NCBI GenBank assembly: GCA_026225235.1
Contig: JAMFSK010000114.1
Location: 310,001-374,000 of the forward strand
Origin: Burkholderiales bacterium
GTDB taxonomy: Bacteria; Pseudomonadota; Gammaproteobacteria; Burkholderiales; Burkholderiaceae
Length of the DNA stretch: 64,000 nucleotides
Reading direction: 5' to 3'
Positions 26,920 through 36,509 of the stretch are shown piece after piece (position 1 is the first letter of the stretch; every line of letters starts with the position of its first letter). The notes beneath the pieces are model-generated. The model was not told where the DNA came from and did no database searches. It worked only from the letters and a program-made list of their open reading frames with translations. The position numbers and the translations under genes were made by a program.

Positions 26920-28806
26920 TCAGAATGCGAAGCAGCTGCAACCGAGCGCGCCCCAGAAGCCATTCGCATCCGACACCGGCACATCCCGGCCCGAGGCCCA
27001 GGGGTGGGCGTGCGCATGCACGCCGCACAGCGTCGCGCAGCTCGGCACGCAGGCGAGCGCCGCCCCCGCCACCGGCTTGTAGCGACTATAGCCCCCGTAA
27101 GCAGCAACCGGCGACCACGACGGGCTTACCGGCAGGTCCGGCGGCCCGATCGTGGTGAACTCCTCGCTGCCGTAGACAATCTTGCCGTTAACCACGGTCA
27201 GCACCGATTCGAGGTATTTGATCCCCTCTTCTTCCATAGAGAAGAAATCGTCGCTCAGCGCGGCGAAATCGGCGTAGCGCCCGACCGAGAGCGTTCCCTT
27301 CTTGTCGTCATCGCTCGAGAACCAGCTACTGCCGACGGTATAGCGCCGCAGGGCTTCCATGCGATCGAGTCGATCTTTCGGCGCATAGAGTGAGGTGCCA
27401 CCCACCGTCTTGCCCGACACCATCCAATAGAGCGACACAAACGGGTTGTAACTCGCGACACGAGTCGCATCGGTGCCCGCGCCAACCGGTACACCGATTT
27501 CGAGCATCTTGCGGATTGGCGGCGTGTGCCCGGCGGCTTCGGCGCCATAGCGGGCGATAAAGTATTCGCCCTGGTAGGCCATTCGATGCTGGACAGCAAT
27601 ACCACCGCCGAGAACCTTGATCCGCTCGATATTGGCTTCCGTGATGGTCTCGCAGTGGTCGAAGAACCAGCGCAGGCCATCGAATGGAATCTCCCGGTCG
27701 ACCTTTTCGAAGACCGTCAGGAAACGACTGATCGATTCGTTGTAGGTCGCGTGCAGCCGGAACGGCCAGCGATTCGCTGCAAGCAGGCGGACGACGGCCT
27801 CGAGTTCGGACTCAAGCGACTCCGGCAGATCAGGACGCGGCTCGAGAAAGTCTTCGAAGTCGGCCGCGGAGAACACCAGCATTTCGCCCGCGCCGTTGAC
27901 CTTGAGAAAATCGTCGCCATCGCCAGGCCGGGTCATCTTGACCCACTTGGCGAAGTCGTCGATCTCCCTCTTCGCATTCTGGGTGAACAGGTTATACGCA
28001 ATGCGCACGGTCAACTGCGCGTCTTTGGCGAGCTTCATGATCACCGCGTAGTCATCGGGGTAGGCCTGGTAGCCCCCGCCCGCATCGATCGCACTGGTAA
28101 CCCCGAGCCGGTTCAGTTCGCGCATGAAATGGCGCGTCGAGTTGACCTGGTCATCGAGTGGGAGTTTCGGCCCCTTGGCGAGCGTGGCGTACAGCAGCCC
28201 CGCATTGGGCCGCGCGATCAGCATGCCAGTCGGGTTGCCTGCCTTGTCACGTTGAATTTCGCCGCCCGGCGGGTTGGGCGTGTCCTTGGTATAGCCGACC
28301 GCACGCAACGCAGCCGCATTGAGCAGCGCCGAGTCGTACAGGTGCAGGATAAAGACCGGGGTATCCGGCGCAATCGTATTGACTTCGTCGAGCGTCGGAC
28401 CGCGCCGCTCAGCAAACTGGAATTCATTCCAGCCGCCGACCACGCGAACCCACTGCGGCGCCGGCGTGCGGGCGACCTGCTCCTTGAGCATGCGAAGCGC
28501 ATCGGCAAGCGAGGGCACGCCGTCCCAGCGCAGTTCCATGTTGAAATTGAGGCCACCCCGGATGATGTGGAGGTGGGAGTCGTTAAGGCCCGGAATCACG
28601 GTACGGCCTTGCAGATCGACGACTTGGGTCCGCTCGCCGCGATAGCCGAGCACCATGCCGTCGGCACCGGCCGCACAGATTCTCCCGTCGCGAACGGCGA
28701 GCGCGGTGACGAACGAGCGCGCCTCGTCCTGGGTGGCGATCTTGCCGTTGAAGTAGATGCTGTCCGCTGGCACAGACCTGTCCTGAAGGGAATCCCGGGC
28801 GTTCAT
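26920..28806 (-). CDS. Amidohydrolase, YtcJ-like, with Cys/His-rich tail
   Basis: A 628-residue metal-dependent amidohydrolase of the YtcJ/N-substituted formamide deformylase type. The metal site opens with DSHLHIIRGG (His78, His80), and further ligands sit in the segments GLRWFFDHCETI and VGAGTDATRVASYNPF. The C-terminal 70 residues are unusual in composition: CVPSCATLCGVHAHAHPW, then GALGCSCFAF, with six Cys and several His that might bind a metal. ATG 28806 has an AGAGG site. It is followed by XapX and preceded by an isochorismatase-family gene, an order that suggests hydrolysis of an amide-like compound; the substrate is unknown. Confidence 0.87.
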   Translation of the reverse strand: MNARDSLQDRSVPADSIYFNGKIATQDEARSFVTALAVRDGRICAAGADGMVLGYRGERTQVVDLQGRTVIPGLNDSHLHIIRGGLNFNMELRWDGVPSLADALRMLKEQVARTPAPQWVRVVGGWNEFQFAERRGPTLDEVNTIAPDTPVFILHLYDSALLNAAALRAVGYTKDTPNPPGGEIQRDKAGNPTGMLIARPNAGLLYATLAKGPKLPLDDQVNSTRHFMRELNRLGVTSAIDAGGGYQAYPDDYAVIMKLAKDAQLTVRIAYNLFTQNAKREIDDFAKWVKMTRPGDGDDFLKVNGAGEMLVFSAADFEDFLEPRPDLPESLESELEAVVRLLAANRWPFRLHATYNESISRFLTVFEKVDREIPFDGLRWFFDHCETITEANIERIKVLGGGIAVQHRMAYQGEYFIARYGAEAAGHTPPIRKMLEIGVPVGAGTDATRVASYNPFVSLYWMVSGKTVGGTSLYAPKDRLDRMEALRRYTVGSSWFSSDDDKKGTLSVGRYADFAALSDDFFSMEEEGIKYLESVLTVVNGKIVYGSEEFTTIGPPDLPVSPSWSPVAAYGGYSRYKPVAGAALACVPSCATLCGVHAHAHPWASGRDVPVSDANGFWGALGCSCFAF

Positions 28807-28881
28807 TGACGACCTCTTGCAAAAAGAATGCGTGAAGAAATAAAACGCGGACGGCAACTCCGTCCGCCTGCAAGCTGAAAA

Positions 28882-29517
28882 TCAGCCCGCTTCGCTCGCG
28901 TGTTCACCGAGGATGTGCTTGGCATATCGCACGCCGATGCCATAGGCCGTATGCGCCTTGAAAATATCCATGCAGCCTTCATAGGTCGCGCTGCGGCCCC
29001 AGTCACGCTGAAGCTCGCACATGAACTGGATCGACGTCATCGGCACGGCGCCGGCCTGGATGACGCGCTGCACCGCGCGTTCGTGCGCTTCACTCGTGAC
29101 GTCGCCGCAGGCGTCCGTCGCCACATAGATCTCATAGCCTTCTGCGATCATCTGCACGGTCGGGAATGCGACACAAACTTCCGTCCAGAGGCCTGCCAGC
29201 AGGATTTTCTTGCGGCCGGTCGCTTCAATCGCCCTGCGAAAGTTGGAGTCTTCCCATGAGTTCATCGACGTCCGGTCGATCGGCGCCATGTCTGGGAAAA
29301 CAGCTTGCACTTCGGGCAGGAACGGACCGCTGAAAGATTCCGCGGCGATCGTCGTGAAGATGGTCGGCACCTTGAAGAGCTTGGCCGTCTTCGCGAGGAT
29401 CTGGACGTTGTGCATCACGGTCACGCGATCGTGCGAGTGCGTGCCGAAAAACATCTGCGGCTGATAGTCGATCAGGGCGACCGCGCAGGTATCGGGCGTC
29501 AGCAGTTCATGAGGCAT
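28882..29517 (-). CDS. Isochorismatase-family (YcaC-like) hydrolase
   Basis: A 211-residue cysteine hydrolase. The triad has Asp17 (VALIDYQPQM), a Lys near residue 103 (GRKKILLAGL) and Cys115 (TEVCVAFPT), typical of isochorismatase-like amidases, nicotinamidases and YcaC. The YcaC type has no known physiological substrate. An ATGCTCCTTAAG region before the start gives a weak AGGAG ribosome-binding site. The amidohydrolase gene follows 75 bp downstream on the same strand, and the repeated 38-bp element lies 185 bp upstream, suggesting joint control with a LysR gene that diverges at 29878. Confidence 0.88.
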   Translation of the reverse strand: MPHELLTPDTCAVALIDYQPQMFFGTHSHDRVTVMHNVQILAKTAKLFKVPTIFTTIAAESFSGPFLPEVQAVFPDMAPIDRTSMNSWEDSNFRRAIEATGRKKILLAGLWTEVCVAFPTVQMIAEGYEIYVATDACGDVTSEAHERAVQRVIQAGAVPMTSIQFMCELQRDWGRSATYEGCMDIFKAHTAYGIGVRYAKHILGEHASEAG

Positions 29518-29701
29518 AGATGCTCCTTAAGCGTGAAACAATGAGGTTGGCGAAGAAACGATGGGCTGTCAGCCGACGCGACCCGCAGCGGCACCGCAGA
29601 GCAGCCAGCACATGCGGGTATGAACAGCGCGGGTTTCTACCTGAAGGTGATCGCGAGTCGATCATCGGGCAGGGACACTGCAATGGTGGCCCTCCATGCA
29701 G

Positions 29702-29739
29702 CTAAAAGTCCTTTGATTGTTCTGAATCATTCTTAAGCG
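29702..29739. promoter_or_regulatory. 38-bp repeated element, copy 2
   Basis: Differs from 23623-23660 at only 2 of 38 positions. It lies in the intergenic region between the divergent isochorismatase-family gene (185 bp) and a LysR gene (139 bp). No other feature in this 360-bp gap is evident. Confidence 0.6.
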
Positions 29740-29877
29740 AATACACGGGCTACCTTCGCCGACGCTTTGTGTCGCGCAGCATCGGGCACGTTCGCGATCC
29801 CTCGAAACCATAGCCAGCATCAGCGTGCTCGAATATGATCGGTTCACTTCAGCTTCCTACCGCGTTCGTCCCCTGAC

Positions 29878-30798
29878 ATGAAATTGTCTTTCGAAGTACT
29901 GCAGGCCCTTGACGCGATCGACCGCACGGGCACCTTCGCCGGTGCAGCGGAAATGCTTCACAAAGCGCCGACCTCGATGACCTATCTGGTCCAGAAGCTC
30001 GAAACCGATCTCGGCGTCGAGTTGTTCGACCGCACCGGCCGCCGGGCCCGGCTCACCCATGCGGGCCGCGTCGTGGTCGAGGATGGCCGCCGACTGCTAC
30101 GCGCGGCCGACGACCTTGAGCGCAAGGCAAAACGCATTCAGGAGGGCTGGGAATCGGAATTGCGCATCGGCGTCGACGAGATCATCCCGTTCGACATGCT
30201 CTGGAATCACGTGAACGATTTCTATGAGCTGAAGATGGAAACGAAGCTCTATCTGTCGAGGGAAGTCCTTGGCGGTACATGGGATGCGCTGGTCACGCGC
30301 CGCGCGGACCTCGTGGTCGGCGCGGCCGGTGAGCCGCCCGACATCGCGCATATCGTCGCCAAACCGATCGGGTCGCTGCGGCATGTGTTCGTCGTGCATC
30401 CCCAGCATCCGCTGGCGTCGTTGCCCGAACCCCTCACGATGGACAGCGTGTCGCGCTATCGCGCCGCCGCAATCGGTGACACATCGCGCGAACTCCTGCC
30501 GCGCTCTATCGCACTTGCGGCCGGCCAGGAGGTGCTGACCGTGCCCACGCTCGACGCCAAGCTTGCGGCTCAACTCAAGGGCCTCGCGGTCGGCACCCTG
30601 CCGCAATGCGTGGCCGCAGGCGCGATCCGGCGCGGCGCCCTGGTCGAGAAGCGCGTCATCGGCATGCGCGAGACCACGCAGTTCTTTCTGGCCTGGCGGG
30701 AAGACGAAGCAGGACTCGCGCTGCGCTGGTGGGTCGACCAGCTTGACCGACCCGACCTGATTGATCAGGTCGCGCTGCAGTTGATGAGCAGAAGTTGA
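29878..30798 (+). CDS. LysR-family regulator
   Basis: A 306-residue LysR protein. Its helix-turn-helix (residues 4-62) reads LSFEVLQALDAIDRTGTFAGA..TSMTYLVQKLETDLGV, and its effector domain starts near ELRIGVDEIIPF. The C-terminal part has CVAAGAIRRGALVEKRVIG, a usual LysR strand. The weak ribosome-binding site region (CCCCTGAC) makes the start less certain but the first codons fit the family. It is divergent from the isochorismatase/amidohydrolase/XapX group and is the natural candidate regulator of it. It ends 25 bp from the convergent 975-residue STAND regulator. Confidence 0.88.
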   Translation: MKLSFEVLQALDAIDRTGTFAGAAEMLHKAPTSMTYLVQKLETDLGVELFDRTGRRARLTHAGRVVVEDGRRLLRAADDLERKAKRIQEGWESELRIGVDEIIPFDMLWNHVNDFYELKMETKLYLSREVLGGTWDALVTRRADLVVGAAGEPPDIAHIVAKPIGSLRHVFVVHPQHPLASLPEPLTMDSVSRYRAAAIGDTSRELLPRSIALAAGQEVLTVPTLDAKLAAQLKGLAVGTLPQCVAAGAIRRGALVEKRVIGMRETTQFFLAWREDEAGLALRWWVDQLDRPDLIDQVALQLMSRS

Positions 30799-30823
30799 GT
30801 TTTTATCGGGACCGTTGCGCTGC

Positions 30824-33751
30824 TCAGCGCGGCGTAAGCGAACGTGATCGACGGGCGCCCGGCACCGGAGCGGCGGCAACGCCAGCGTCAACATCGCCCG
30901 TCTCAGAGCGATTGATGCTGGCCAACAGGTCCTGCGCCGCAAGGAAATCCGAGAAATCGAGGCCCTGTGAAAACTGGGCGCAGATCGGTCTGAGCAAAGG
31001 CACGATCTCATCGGCACGACCCTGCGCTTGCCACAAACGACTGAGGCTGATCGCTGCGCGAAGCTGAAACGTCAGCGAACCCTGTGTCACGGCATCGACC
31101 AGCGCCGCGGAAAAACAGCGTTCGGCGTCATCGAAGGATGAACGCTCATCGGAAGAACCCTCCGTGGCACGCATCGTCAGCAATTCCCCCTTGATGCGGA
31201 GGAGCTCGCCGCTGTACCAGGCCTCACCGGTCTCGTCACACCGGGCGAGCGTGCGTTCGACGGTCTCGATCCCCTCCTCGGTGCGCCCCGCTCGCGCCAG
31301 TGCCAGCGCATATTGCCCCTCGAGCATCGAGTGATGCGCGCGGTAGCCACGTGCGTCGACTTCGTCGAGCGATTTGCTGAATGCGCAAAGGCTCTGTGCC
31401 TCGACATTGCACATCGAATGCATGTACGTGCGAAAAACCCGACCACACGCCTGCCAGACGTTGAAACCCGCTCGTGACGATGTCTCGTCGAGCAGGGCGA
31501 TGCCGCGGCTGGCGCCCTCTCGTCGCTCGGACAAGAGGGACAACGGAATCAAGGCCTCGACGAGGACATAACACGCCGCCATCGCATGCCCCTGTGCGTA
31601 CGCGGCCTCCACCGCATCTTCCGCAATGGAGAGCGCCTCGTCACGCTGCCCCTTCAGCCAGAGCATGCGTGCCAGCGTGGCACGCCCCACCACGCCATGA
31701 TCGACCGTGAGCCCAAGCATGGGCAGACGGTGTCGCGATCGTTCATATTGCGCGAGCATGAGCGTCAACTGCGCGCGTGCCTGGCGTTGCCGGCCAGCAT
31801 AGTGAAGGGCGATGCCCCGCAGACGCCGCCCCAGAATCGATTGCGCGCCATCCTTCATGTCTTCGGCAAGGCTGCAGAAACGCTCCGCGATGGCTAGCGC
31901 TTCGTTGGCCGCGCCCGCGGATTGCGCCACGAAGAACAACCCCCACAGCGCACGTGCCTCGAAGTGACGATCCCCGAGGGCGATCGCCGTCGACATGACG
32001 ACAGCCCAGACTTCGTGCGTCTCCTTTGCAGGACCCTCGACATAGGCGAGCGCGGCGCCCAGACCGGCGAGTAGTTGCATCCTGAGGTGCGCGTCGGAAC
32101 GCGTAAGAGGCGTCGCGAGGCGCGGCACGGCAAGCGCGAGGCGCGCCCACGCAGCACACTCCTGAACCAAAGACACGTCGAAGAAGTAGTCGACCGCCAC
32201 GGCGGCCAGCTCGATACCCGCCTGCTCATCGCCCTGCGGCCCTAACGCCCAGGCCAACGCGACGCGCATATCGGCGAGCTCGCGCTCGCGCTGGAGATGC
32301 CAGACGTCGAGATGCGCGCATTGCAAGGCAGCGCGGGTTCGATCAAAACGGCCGCGCAGATAGGCTGCGTGTCGCAGCGACACGGAGCGCAACTCGCCAT
32401 GATCTTCGAGCTTTTGCAAAGCGTAGGCACGGGTGGTTTCGAGCAGACGACAACGATCGTTTCCATCGCCGGCTGCGGCGACTACCCATGACTTCGAGAC
32501 CAGACAGGTCAACAGTTCGGCGACTTCGTCGGAGCTCATGGCCCCGATGCCTACCACGGCGCTCGCGGCCTCCTGCGTGAACCCTTCGACGAATACACCA
32601 AGCCGTCGCAGCAGAGTCCGTTCAGTGTCATTGAGGAGCTCATAGCTCCAGTCGAGCGTCGCCCTCAACGTCTGGTGTCGAGGCAAGGCGGTGCGGTTGC
32701 CGCCGGTGAGTAGGCGAAAGCGGTCATCCAGATGCGTGGCGATCGTATGGATGCCGAGCATCGCGGCACGCGCGGCAGCGAGTTCGATCGCAAGCGGGAT
32801 GCCATCGAGACGACGACATACAGTGCCGGTCAGAAAGACGCTTTGTTCATCGGACGAGAACTTCGGATCGATGGCACGGGCACGCGCGAGGAACAATCTG
32901 ACTGCGCTGCGTTGCAGCACCTCATGCCCCTCTTCACCACTATCCGGCACCTTGAGCGAGGCGACCCGATACAGGAATTCACCGGGGATACGCAAAGGTT
33001 CGCGGCTCGTCGCAAGGATGCTGGCTTCAGGGTTGCAAAGCGTCACCGCCATCGCCAGTTCGGCCGCATGCTGCTGCACATGTTCGCAATTGTCGAGCAC
33101 CACGAGCACACGACGTCCCTCGAGCTCGCCGATCAACCGTGCCGAGGTGATTGGCCCACTCTCCGGCTCGGCGCCGATGGCCTTGCCAAAGACATCGACA
33201 ACCGACTTCGCATCGGTCGCTGACGCAAGCTGCACCAGATAGACGCCGTCGGGAAAACGCTCAAGTACGCGCCTTGCAACGGCGATGCCCAGGCTCGTTT
33301 TGCCGATCCCGCCCGCCCCCACCAGGGTCACGTGCCGCTCGACCTGAAGCAGCCGCGCGAGGTGATCGATCGCCTCTTCGCGGCCGATCAGTTCCGCGAC
33401 AGTCGACGGCAGGTTGGTCTCGATCACCGGCGCGGCGCCAATATCCATCCGCTCGCCAGACGCATTCGCCCTCAGCAGGCGGTAGCCGCGCCGGGGCACC
33501 GTCCTGATCGTCGCGGGTCCATCGCCGAGCAGCTTGCGCAGCGTGGACATATGAACCTGCAGGTTGTTTTCCGCCACCACCGTATTCGGCCACACCTGCT
33601 TGAGCAGGTCCTGCTTGGATACGAGCGCGCCATCCGCCTCGATCAGTATTTCGAGAATGTCGAACGCACGACTCCCGATTCGAACCGGTTGCCCGCCCGA
33701 AAAGACTTCTCGTGTATCGAGATGCACTCGAAGATGACCCAGCTGAATCAT
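30824..33751 (-). CDS. Winged-helix / STAND ATPase regulator 1 (975 residues)
   Basis: Residues 1-95 are an OmpR/PhoB-type winged helix (RAFDILEILIEADGALVSK, NNLQVHMSTLRKLLGD, TVPRRGYRLL). A STAND/NB-ARC-like ATPase follows: Walker A VGAGGIGKT at 144-152, the Walker B-like VLVVLDNCEH and TSREPLRI. The remaining 500 residues are helical, TPR-like repeats. The architecture is that of the COG3903 predicted ATPases, so ligand binding to the repeats probably releases DNA binding. It lies next to the porin and alpha/beta hydrolase genes, which it may control. Two paralogues lie within 8 kb. Confidence 0.87.
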   Translation of the reverse strand: MIQLGHLRVHLDTREVFSGGQPVRIGSRAFDILEILIEADGALVSKQDLLKQVWPNTVVAENNLQVHMSTLRKLLGDGPATIRTVPRRGYRLLRANASGERMDIGAAPVIETNLPSTVAELIGREEAIDHLARLLQVERHVTLVGAGGIGKTSLGIAVARRVLERFPDGVYLVQLASATDAKSVVDVFGKAIGAEPESGPITSARLIGELEGRRVLVVLDNCEHVQQHAAELAMAVTLCNPEASILATSREPLRIPGEFLYRVASLKVPDSGEEGHEVLQRSAVRLFLARARAIDPKFSSDEQSVFLTGTVCRRLDGIPLAIELAAARAAMLGIHTIATHLDDRFRLLTGGNRTALPRHQTLRATLDWSYELLNDTERTLLRRLGVFVEGFTQEAASAVVGIGAMSSDEVAELLTCLVSKSWVVAAAGDGNDRCRLLETTRAYALQKLEDHGELRSVSLRHAAYLRGRFDRTRAALQCAHLDVWHLQRERELADMRVALAWALGPQGDEQAGIELAAVAVDYFFDVSLVQECAAWARLALAVPRLATPLTRSDAHLRMQLLAGLGAALAYVEGPAKETHEVWAVVMSTAIALGDRHFEARALWGLFFVAQSAGAANEALAIAERFCSLAEDMKDGAQSILGRRLRGIALHYAGRQRQARAQLTLMLAQYERSRHRLPMLGLTVDHGVVGRATLARMLWLKGQRDEALSIAEDAVEAAYAQGHAMAACYVLVEALIPLSLLSERREGASRGIALLDETSSRAGFNVWQACGRVFRTYMHSMCNVEAQSLCAFSKSLDEVDARGYRAHHSMLEGQYALALARAGRTEEGIETVERTLARCDETGEAWYSGELLRIKGELLTMRATEGSSDERSSFDDAERCFSAALVDAVTQGSLTFQLRAAISLSRLWQAQGRADEIVPLLRPICAQFSQGLDFSDFLAAQDLLASINRSETGDVDAGVAAAPVPGARRSRSLTPR

Positions 33752-33969
33752 GTCTGTCGCGACTTAAGAAGGTGGTTTAAATGTTTCCCCAAGTCTAGAG
33801 CGGTGAATCTCCGTGATAACTGAATTAAATTGAGGCTTAACGTCGAAATATTCGGAGTGTCGGAATCGACAATACGGTTCGCTCTCGGATTTTGCGATTC
33901 CATTGACTAATAAAAAACGCTGTGTCACACGCACGATTCAATGCGTGCAATGCCCATGAGGTGAATCCG

Positions 33970-35526
33970 TTACCAGCCGAATTTCACTTCGGCCCCGACA
34001 TAGTCGGCATTTCTGCCGCCGGCTTCTCGAAGCGTGTCGCCCACCTGGAAGTGCACGGCTTCGATCGCGGTGGTCACATTCGCGCTGACGATCCAGTCGG
34101 CACGAATTTGAGTATAGAAGCCCGTCCAGAGATTGCCGTGTCCGGCTGTGTTTGGAACGGCCTGCGAACCTTGCGCATAGACTGCGTCGCCCGTCGTCTG
34201 ACGCCACTGGAGTCCGACGGCTGCCAGCAGGCTCAAGGACTTCGAGGGCTTGACCGTCAGCGACGGCTTGACATGAACCACGTTCGTATAGCCCGTGTAG
34301 CCTGCCAGCGCAAAGTAATACCCATTTGGAAACAATGGGTTAAATGTACCCAACCGTCCATCCCCCGGATGGGTGTCTCCCGATGCAGCGTCGACTTGCA
34401 AGCCCAGGCGCGGTGTCCAGGGGACACTCGCCAGGGTATAGCCCGAGAGCGTGCCAAAGGCCCATGCACCGATCGTATCGTTGCCGACATGCCCGCTCTG
34501 GTACATGGCTTCGATATCCCAGTCGATGTGGTTGACATTGCCGGCGTAGCGCGTGTCGAACACATCGCGATGCTCGTTGCCGCCCGCGTCGATAAATTTC
34601 GCGTTGTCGCGGTTGTAGCGCGAGTAGTAGGCGGACAGATCCCCCGGGCCGATATCGTGACGTTCGACCCGGACGCCGCTGAAGGTCTGGTGACCGTTCG
34701 AGACGTCGTCGAACGTCTCCCCATCGCGATACTGCACGGGCTGCGTGGCATAGCCGATGATGCGCCACGGTCCGATCTCATAGTCCGCCCACGCGGCATC
34801 GAATGCCTGGCGAACGTTCGGCCCGTCGCGCACCGAGACGAAACGCTGTAAGTCGAATGCCATCTCCTGGCGTCCGAAGCGCAGTTTCAGGGTGCCGTTG
34901 TCGAGCGGTTCCGTGAAGGCGATGAACGCTTGCCGTAGATCGAGCGGATTCTTGTCGACTGGACTTACATTGTCCTTGCCATACGGCTGAGCGTCTTCGA
35001 GCTGCACGAAGATCTGCACCGTCTTGCCAAAGCGGATATCTGCGTGCACCTCGGCGCGCTGCAGCAGATACGTGTCGTCTTTCTGCGATCCCGCGCCGAA
35101 TAAAGGCGCGTCGTTGATCTCGACACGTTCACGCAGGATGGCGCCCAACGACACGTAGTTCGCCGGGTTGCCGAACAGCGGCATGTACTTGAAGGTGTCG
35201 AAGGGCCGCTTGGGAACGCACGGGTTGGCGAGCACGGACCAGTCCTCCTGCCAACGATTGAACATGATTGCCGGGCGCGCGACGGGTGTGTCGCACGACT
35301 TCGCGTCCGGCACGGCGCTTCCCGCCGCCACGGATTTTGTCTGCGCGGGAAGCGTCTCGACGGTGCTCGTCTGAGCAGCGGGCATCTGCCCAGCCGACGC
35401 CTGCGCGGCATCATCTGCGCTGCCATCGGCAAGCGCCGGTGTGCTCAGCGCGAGGCTCGCGCCGATCGTTAGCGCCCTTGCCAGCGCCCGTGCCGTGCGA
35501 CGTCGCAAACCCGTGGCGCGAGGCAT
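33970..35526 (-). CDS. AlgE-like outer-membrane porin (alginate export family)
   Basis: A 518-residue protein. Residues 1-26 form a signal peptide (LARALTIGASLALSTPALA). The mature part is a beta-barrel of the alginate-export/AlgE-like family: PAIMFNRWQEDWSVL, DTYLLQRAEVHADIRFGKTV, LRFGRQEMAFDLQR, SGVRVERHDIGPGDLSAYYS. It ends in the aromatic EVKFGW, the C-terminal BAM recognition signal of outer-membrane proteins. ATG 35526 lies 21 bp after the stop of the alpha/beta hydrolase gene on the same strand, so they form an operon. A substrate-specific entry or exit channel for a compound handled by that hydrolase is inferred. Confidence 0.85.
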   Translation of the reverse strand: MPRATGLRRRTARALARALTIGASLALSTPALADGSADDAAQASAGQMPAAQTSTVETLPAQTKSVAAGSAVPDAKSCDTPVARPAIMFNRWQEDWSVLANPCVPKRPFDTFKYMPLFGNPANYVSLGAILRERVEINDAPLFGAGSQKDDTYLLQRAEVHADIRFGKTVQIFVQLEDAQPYGKDNVSPVDKNPLDLRQAFIAFTEPLDNGTLKLRFGRQEMAFDLQRFVSVRDGPNVRQAFDAAWADYEIGPWRIIGYATQPVQYRDGETFDDVSNGHQTFSGVRVERHDIGPGDLSAYYSRYNRDNAKFIDAGGNEHRDVFDTRYAGNVNHIDWDIEAMYQSGHVGNDTIGAWAFGTLSGYTLASVPWTPRLGLQVDAASGDTHPGDGRLGTFNPLFPNGYYFALAGYTGYTNVVHVKPSLTVKPSKSLSLLAAVGLQWRQTTGDAVYAQGSQAVPNTAGHGNLWTGFYTQIRADWIVSANVTTAIEAVHFQVGDTLREAGGRNADYVGAEVKFGW

Positions 35527-35546
35527 GTGGATTCCTGTACGGGGCC

Positions 35547-36368
35547 TCAAGACTGTGCAAACGCCAGCAAGTCTTCGTTCAGGCGGTCCTTGTGAGTAAA
35601 GTACAGCGAATGGGGCGCCCCTTCATAGACCTTGAGCCGGACATCGCGGATCATCGCCGCCGCCGCCTTGCCTGTCACTTCGAATGGCACAGCGCCGTCG
35701 CAATCGCCATGGATCACCAGCGTGGGCACATCGATTTTTTTTAGGTCAGCTCGAAAGTCCGTCGCCGAAAACGCTTCGACACTGTCGAGCATCCCCTTCA
35801 GGCCGGCCTGAAGGCCGAGCGCCACGGTCGCATCGAGCATCGGCTGGCTGACCGCGGGGTTCCCCTGCCCGCCCAGCATGAGCACCGGCACGAGCTTGCT
35901 GAGGAAGGCCGAACGGTCGCTCAGAATTCCCGCCCGCAAACCGTCGAACACGGCGGGAGCGATCCCCTCGGGGTGATCGTCGCGGCGGATCATCAGCGGC
36001 GTCACCGCGCTGACGAGCACCGCCTTCGCAACGCGTCTGGAACCATGGCGCCCCAGGTAGCGCGCCACCTCCCCGCCCCCCATCGAATGGCCGACGAGCA
36101 CGACGTCCCGGAGTTCGAGGCCCTCGATGAGTTGGTGCAGGTCGTTCGCGAAGGTGTCGAAGTCGTAGCCCGCCCAGGGCTGGCTCGACCGGCCGAAGCC
36201 CCGGCGATCGTAGGCGATGACCCGGAAGCCCCGCGCCGCGAGGAAGTTCATCTGATATTCCCACGTGTCCGAATTGAGCGGCCACGCATGCATCAGGATA
36301 ATCGGCTGCCCCGCGCCCCAATCCTTGTAATAGAGCTGGGTCCCGTCGGACGTGGTGAAGTTGGACAC
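35547..36368 (-). CDS. Alpha/beta hydrolase (non-heme chloroperoxidase type), cytoplasmic
   Basis: A 273-residue hydrolase with oxyanion segment LMHAWPLNSDTWEYQM, nucleophile Ser95 in G-H-S-M-G-G-G, the acid in VIHGDCDGAVPF and His in YEGAPHSLYFT. This is the triad of cofactor-free haloperoxidase-like esterases. It has no signal peptide, unlike the paralogue at 20 kb. It is followed at once by the porin gene and lies between STAND regulators 1 and 2, with a partial copy of the repeated regulatory element 84 bp before its start. The physiological substrate is unknown. Confidence 0.9.
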   Translation of the reverse strand: MSNFTTSDGTQLYYKDWGAGQPIILMHAWPLNSDTWEYQMNFLAARGFRVIAYDRRGFGRSSQPWAGYDFDTFANDLHQLIEGLELRDVVLVGHSMGGGEVARYLGRHGSRRVAKAVLVSAVTPLMIRRDDHPEGIAPAVFDGLRAGILSDRSAFLSKLVPVLMLGGQGNPAVSQPMLDATVALGLQAGLKGMLDSVEAFSATDFRADLKKIDVPTLVIHGDCDGAVPFEVTGKAAAAMIRDVRLKVYEGAPHSLYFTHKDRLNEDLLAFAQS

Positions 36369-36451
36369 GGTCTGGCCTCTTGGATATGCAAGCGCTCAAG
36401 CGCGCACGACTGTCATAGCCGCGGTCATGTTTGCAGCGTATCCAAGAGAAA

Positions 36452-36480
36452 CTAAAAAGTCCTTCGCACAATCCTTAAAC
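36452..36480. promoter_or_regulatory. Diverged third copy of the repeated element
   Basis: CTAAAAAGTCCTT and, after a gap, ATCCTTAAAC match the two ends of the 38-bp elements at 23623 and 29702 in the same orientation, with about nine middle bases missing. It lies 84 bp before the start of the alpha/beta hydrolase gene. The similarity is weaker than between the other two copies and may be chance. Confidence 0.35.
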
Positions 36481-36509
36481 AACCTGAATATCAGCCGTAT
36501 TCCGAAAAC

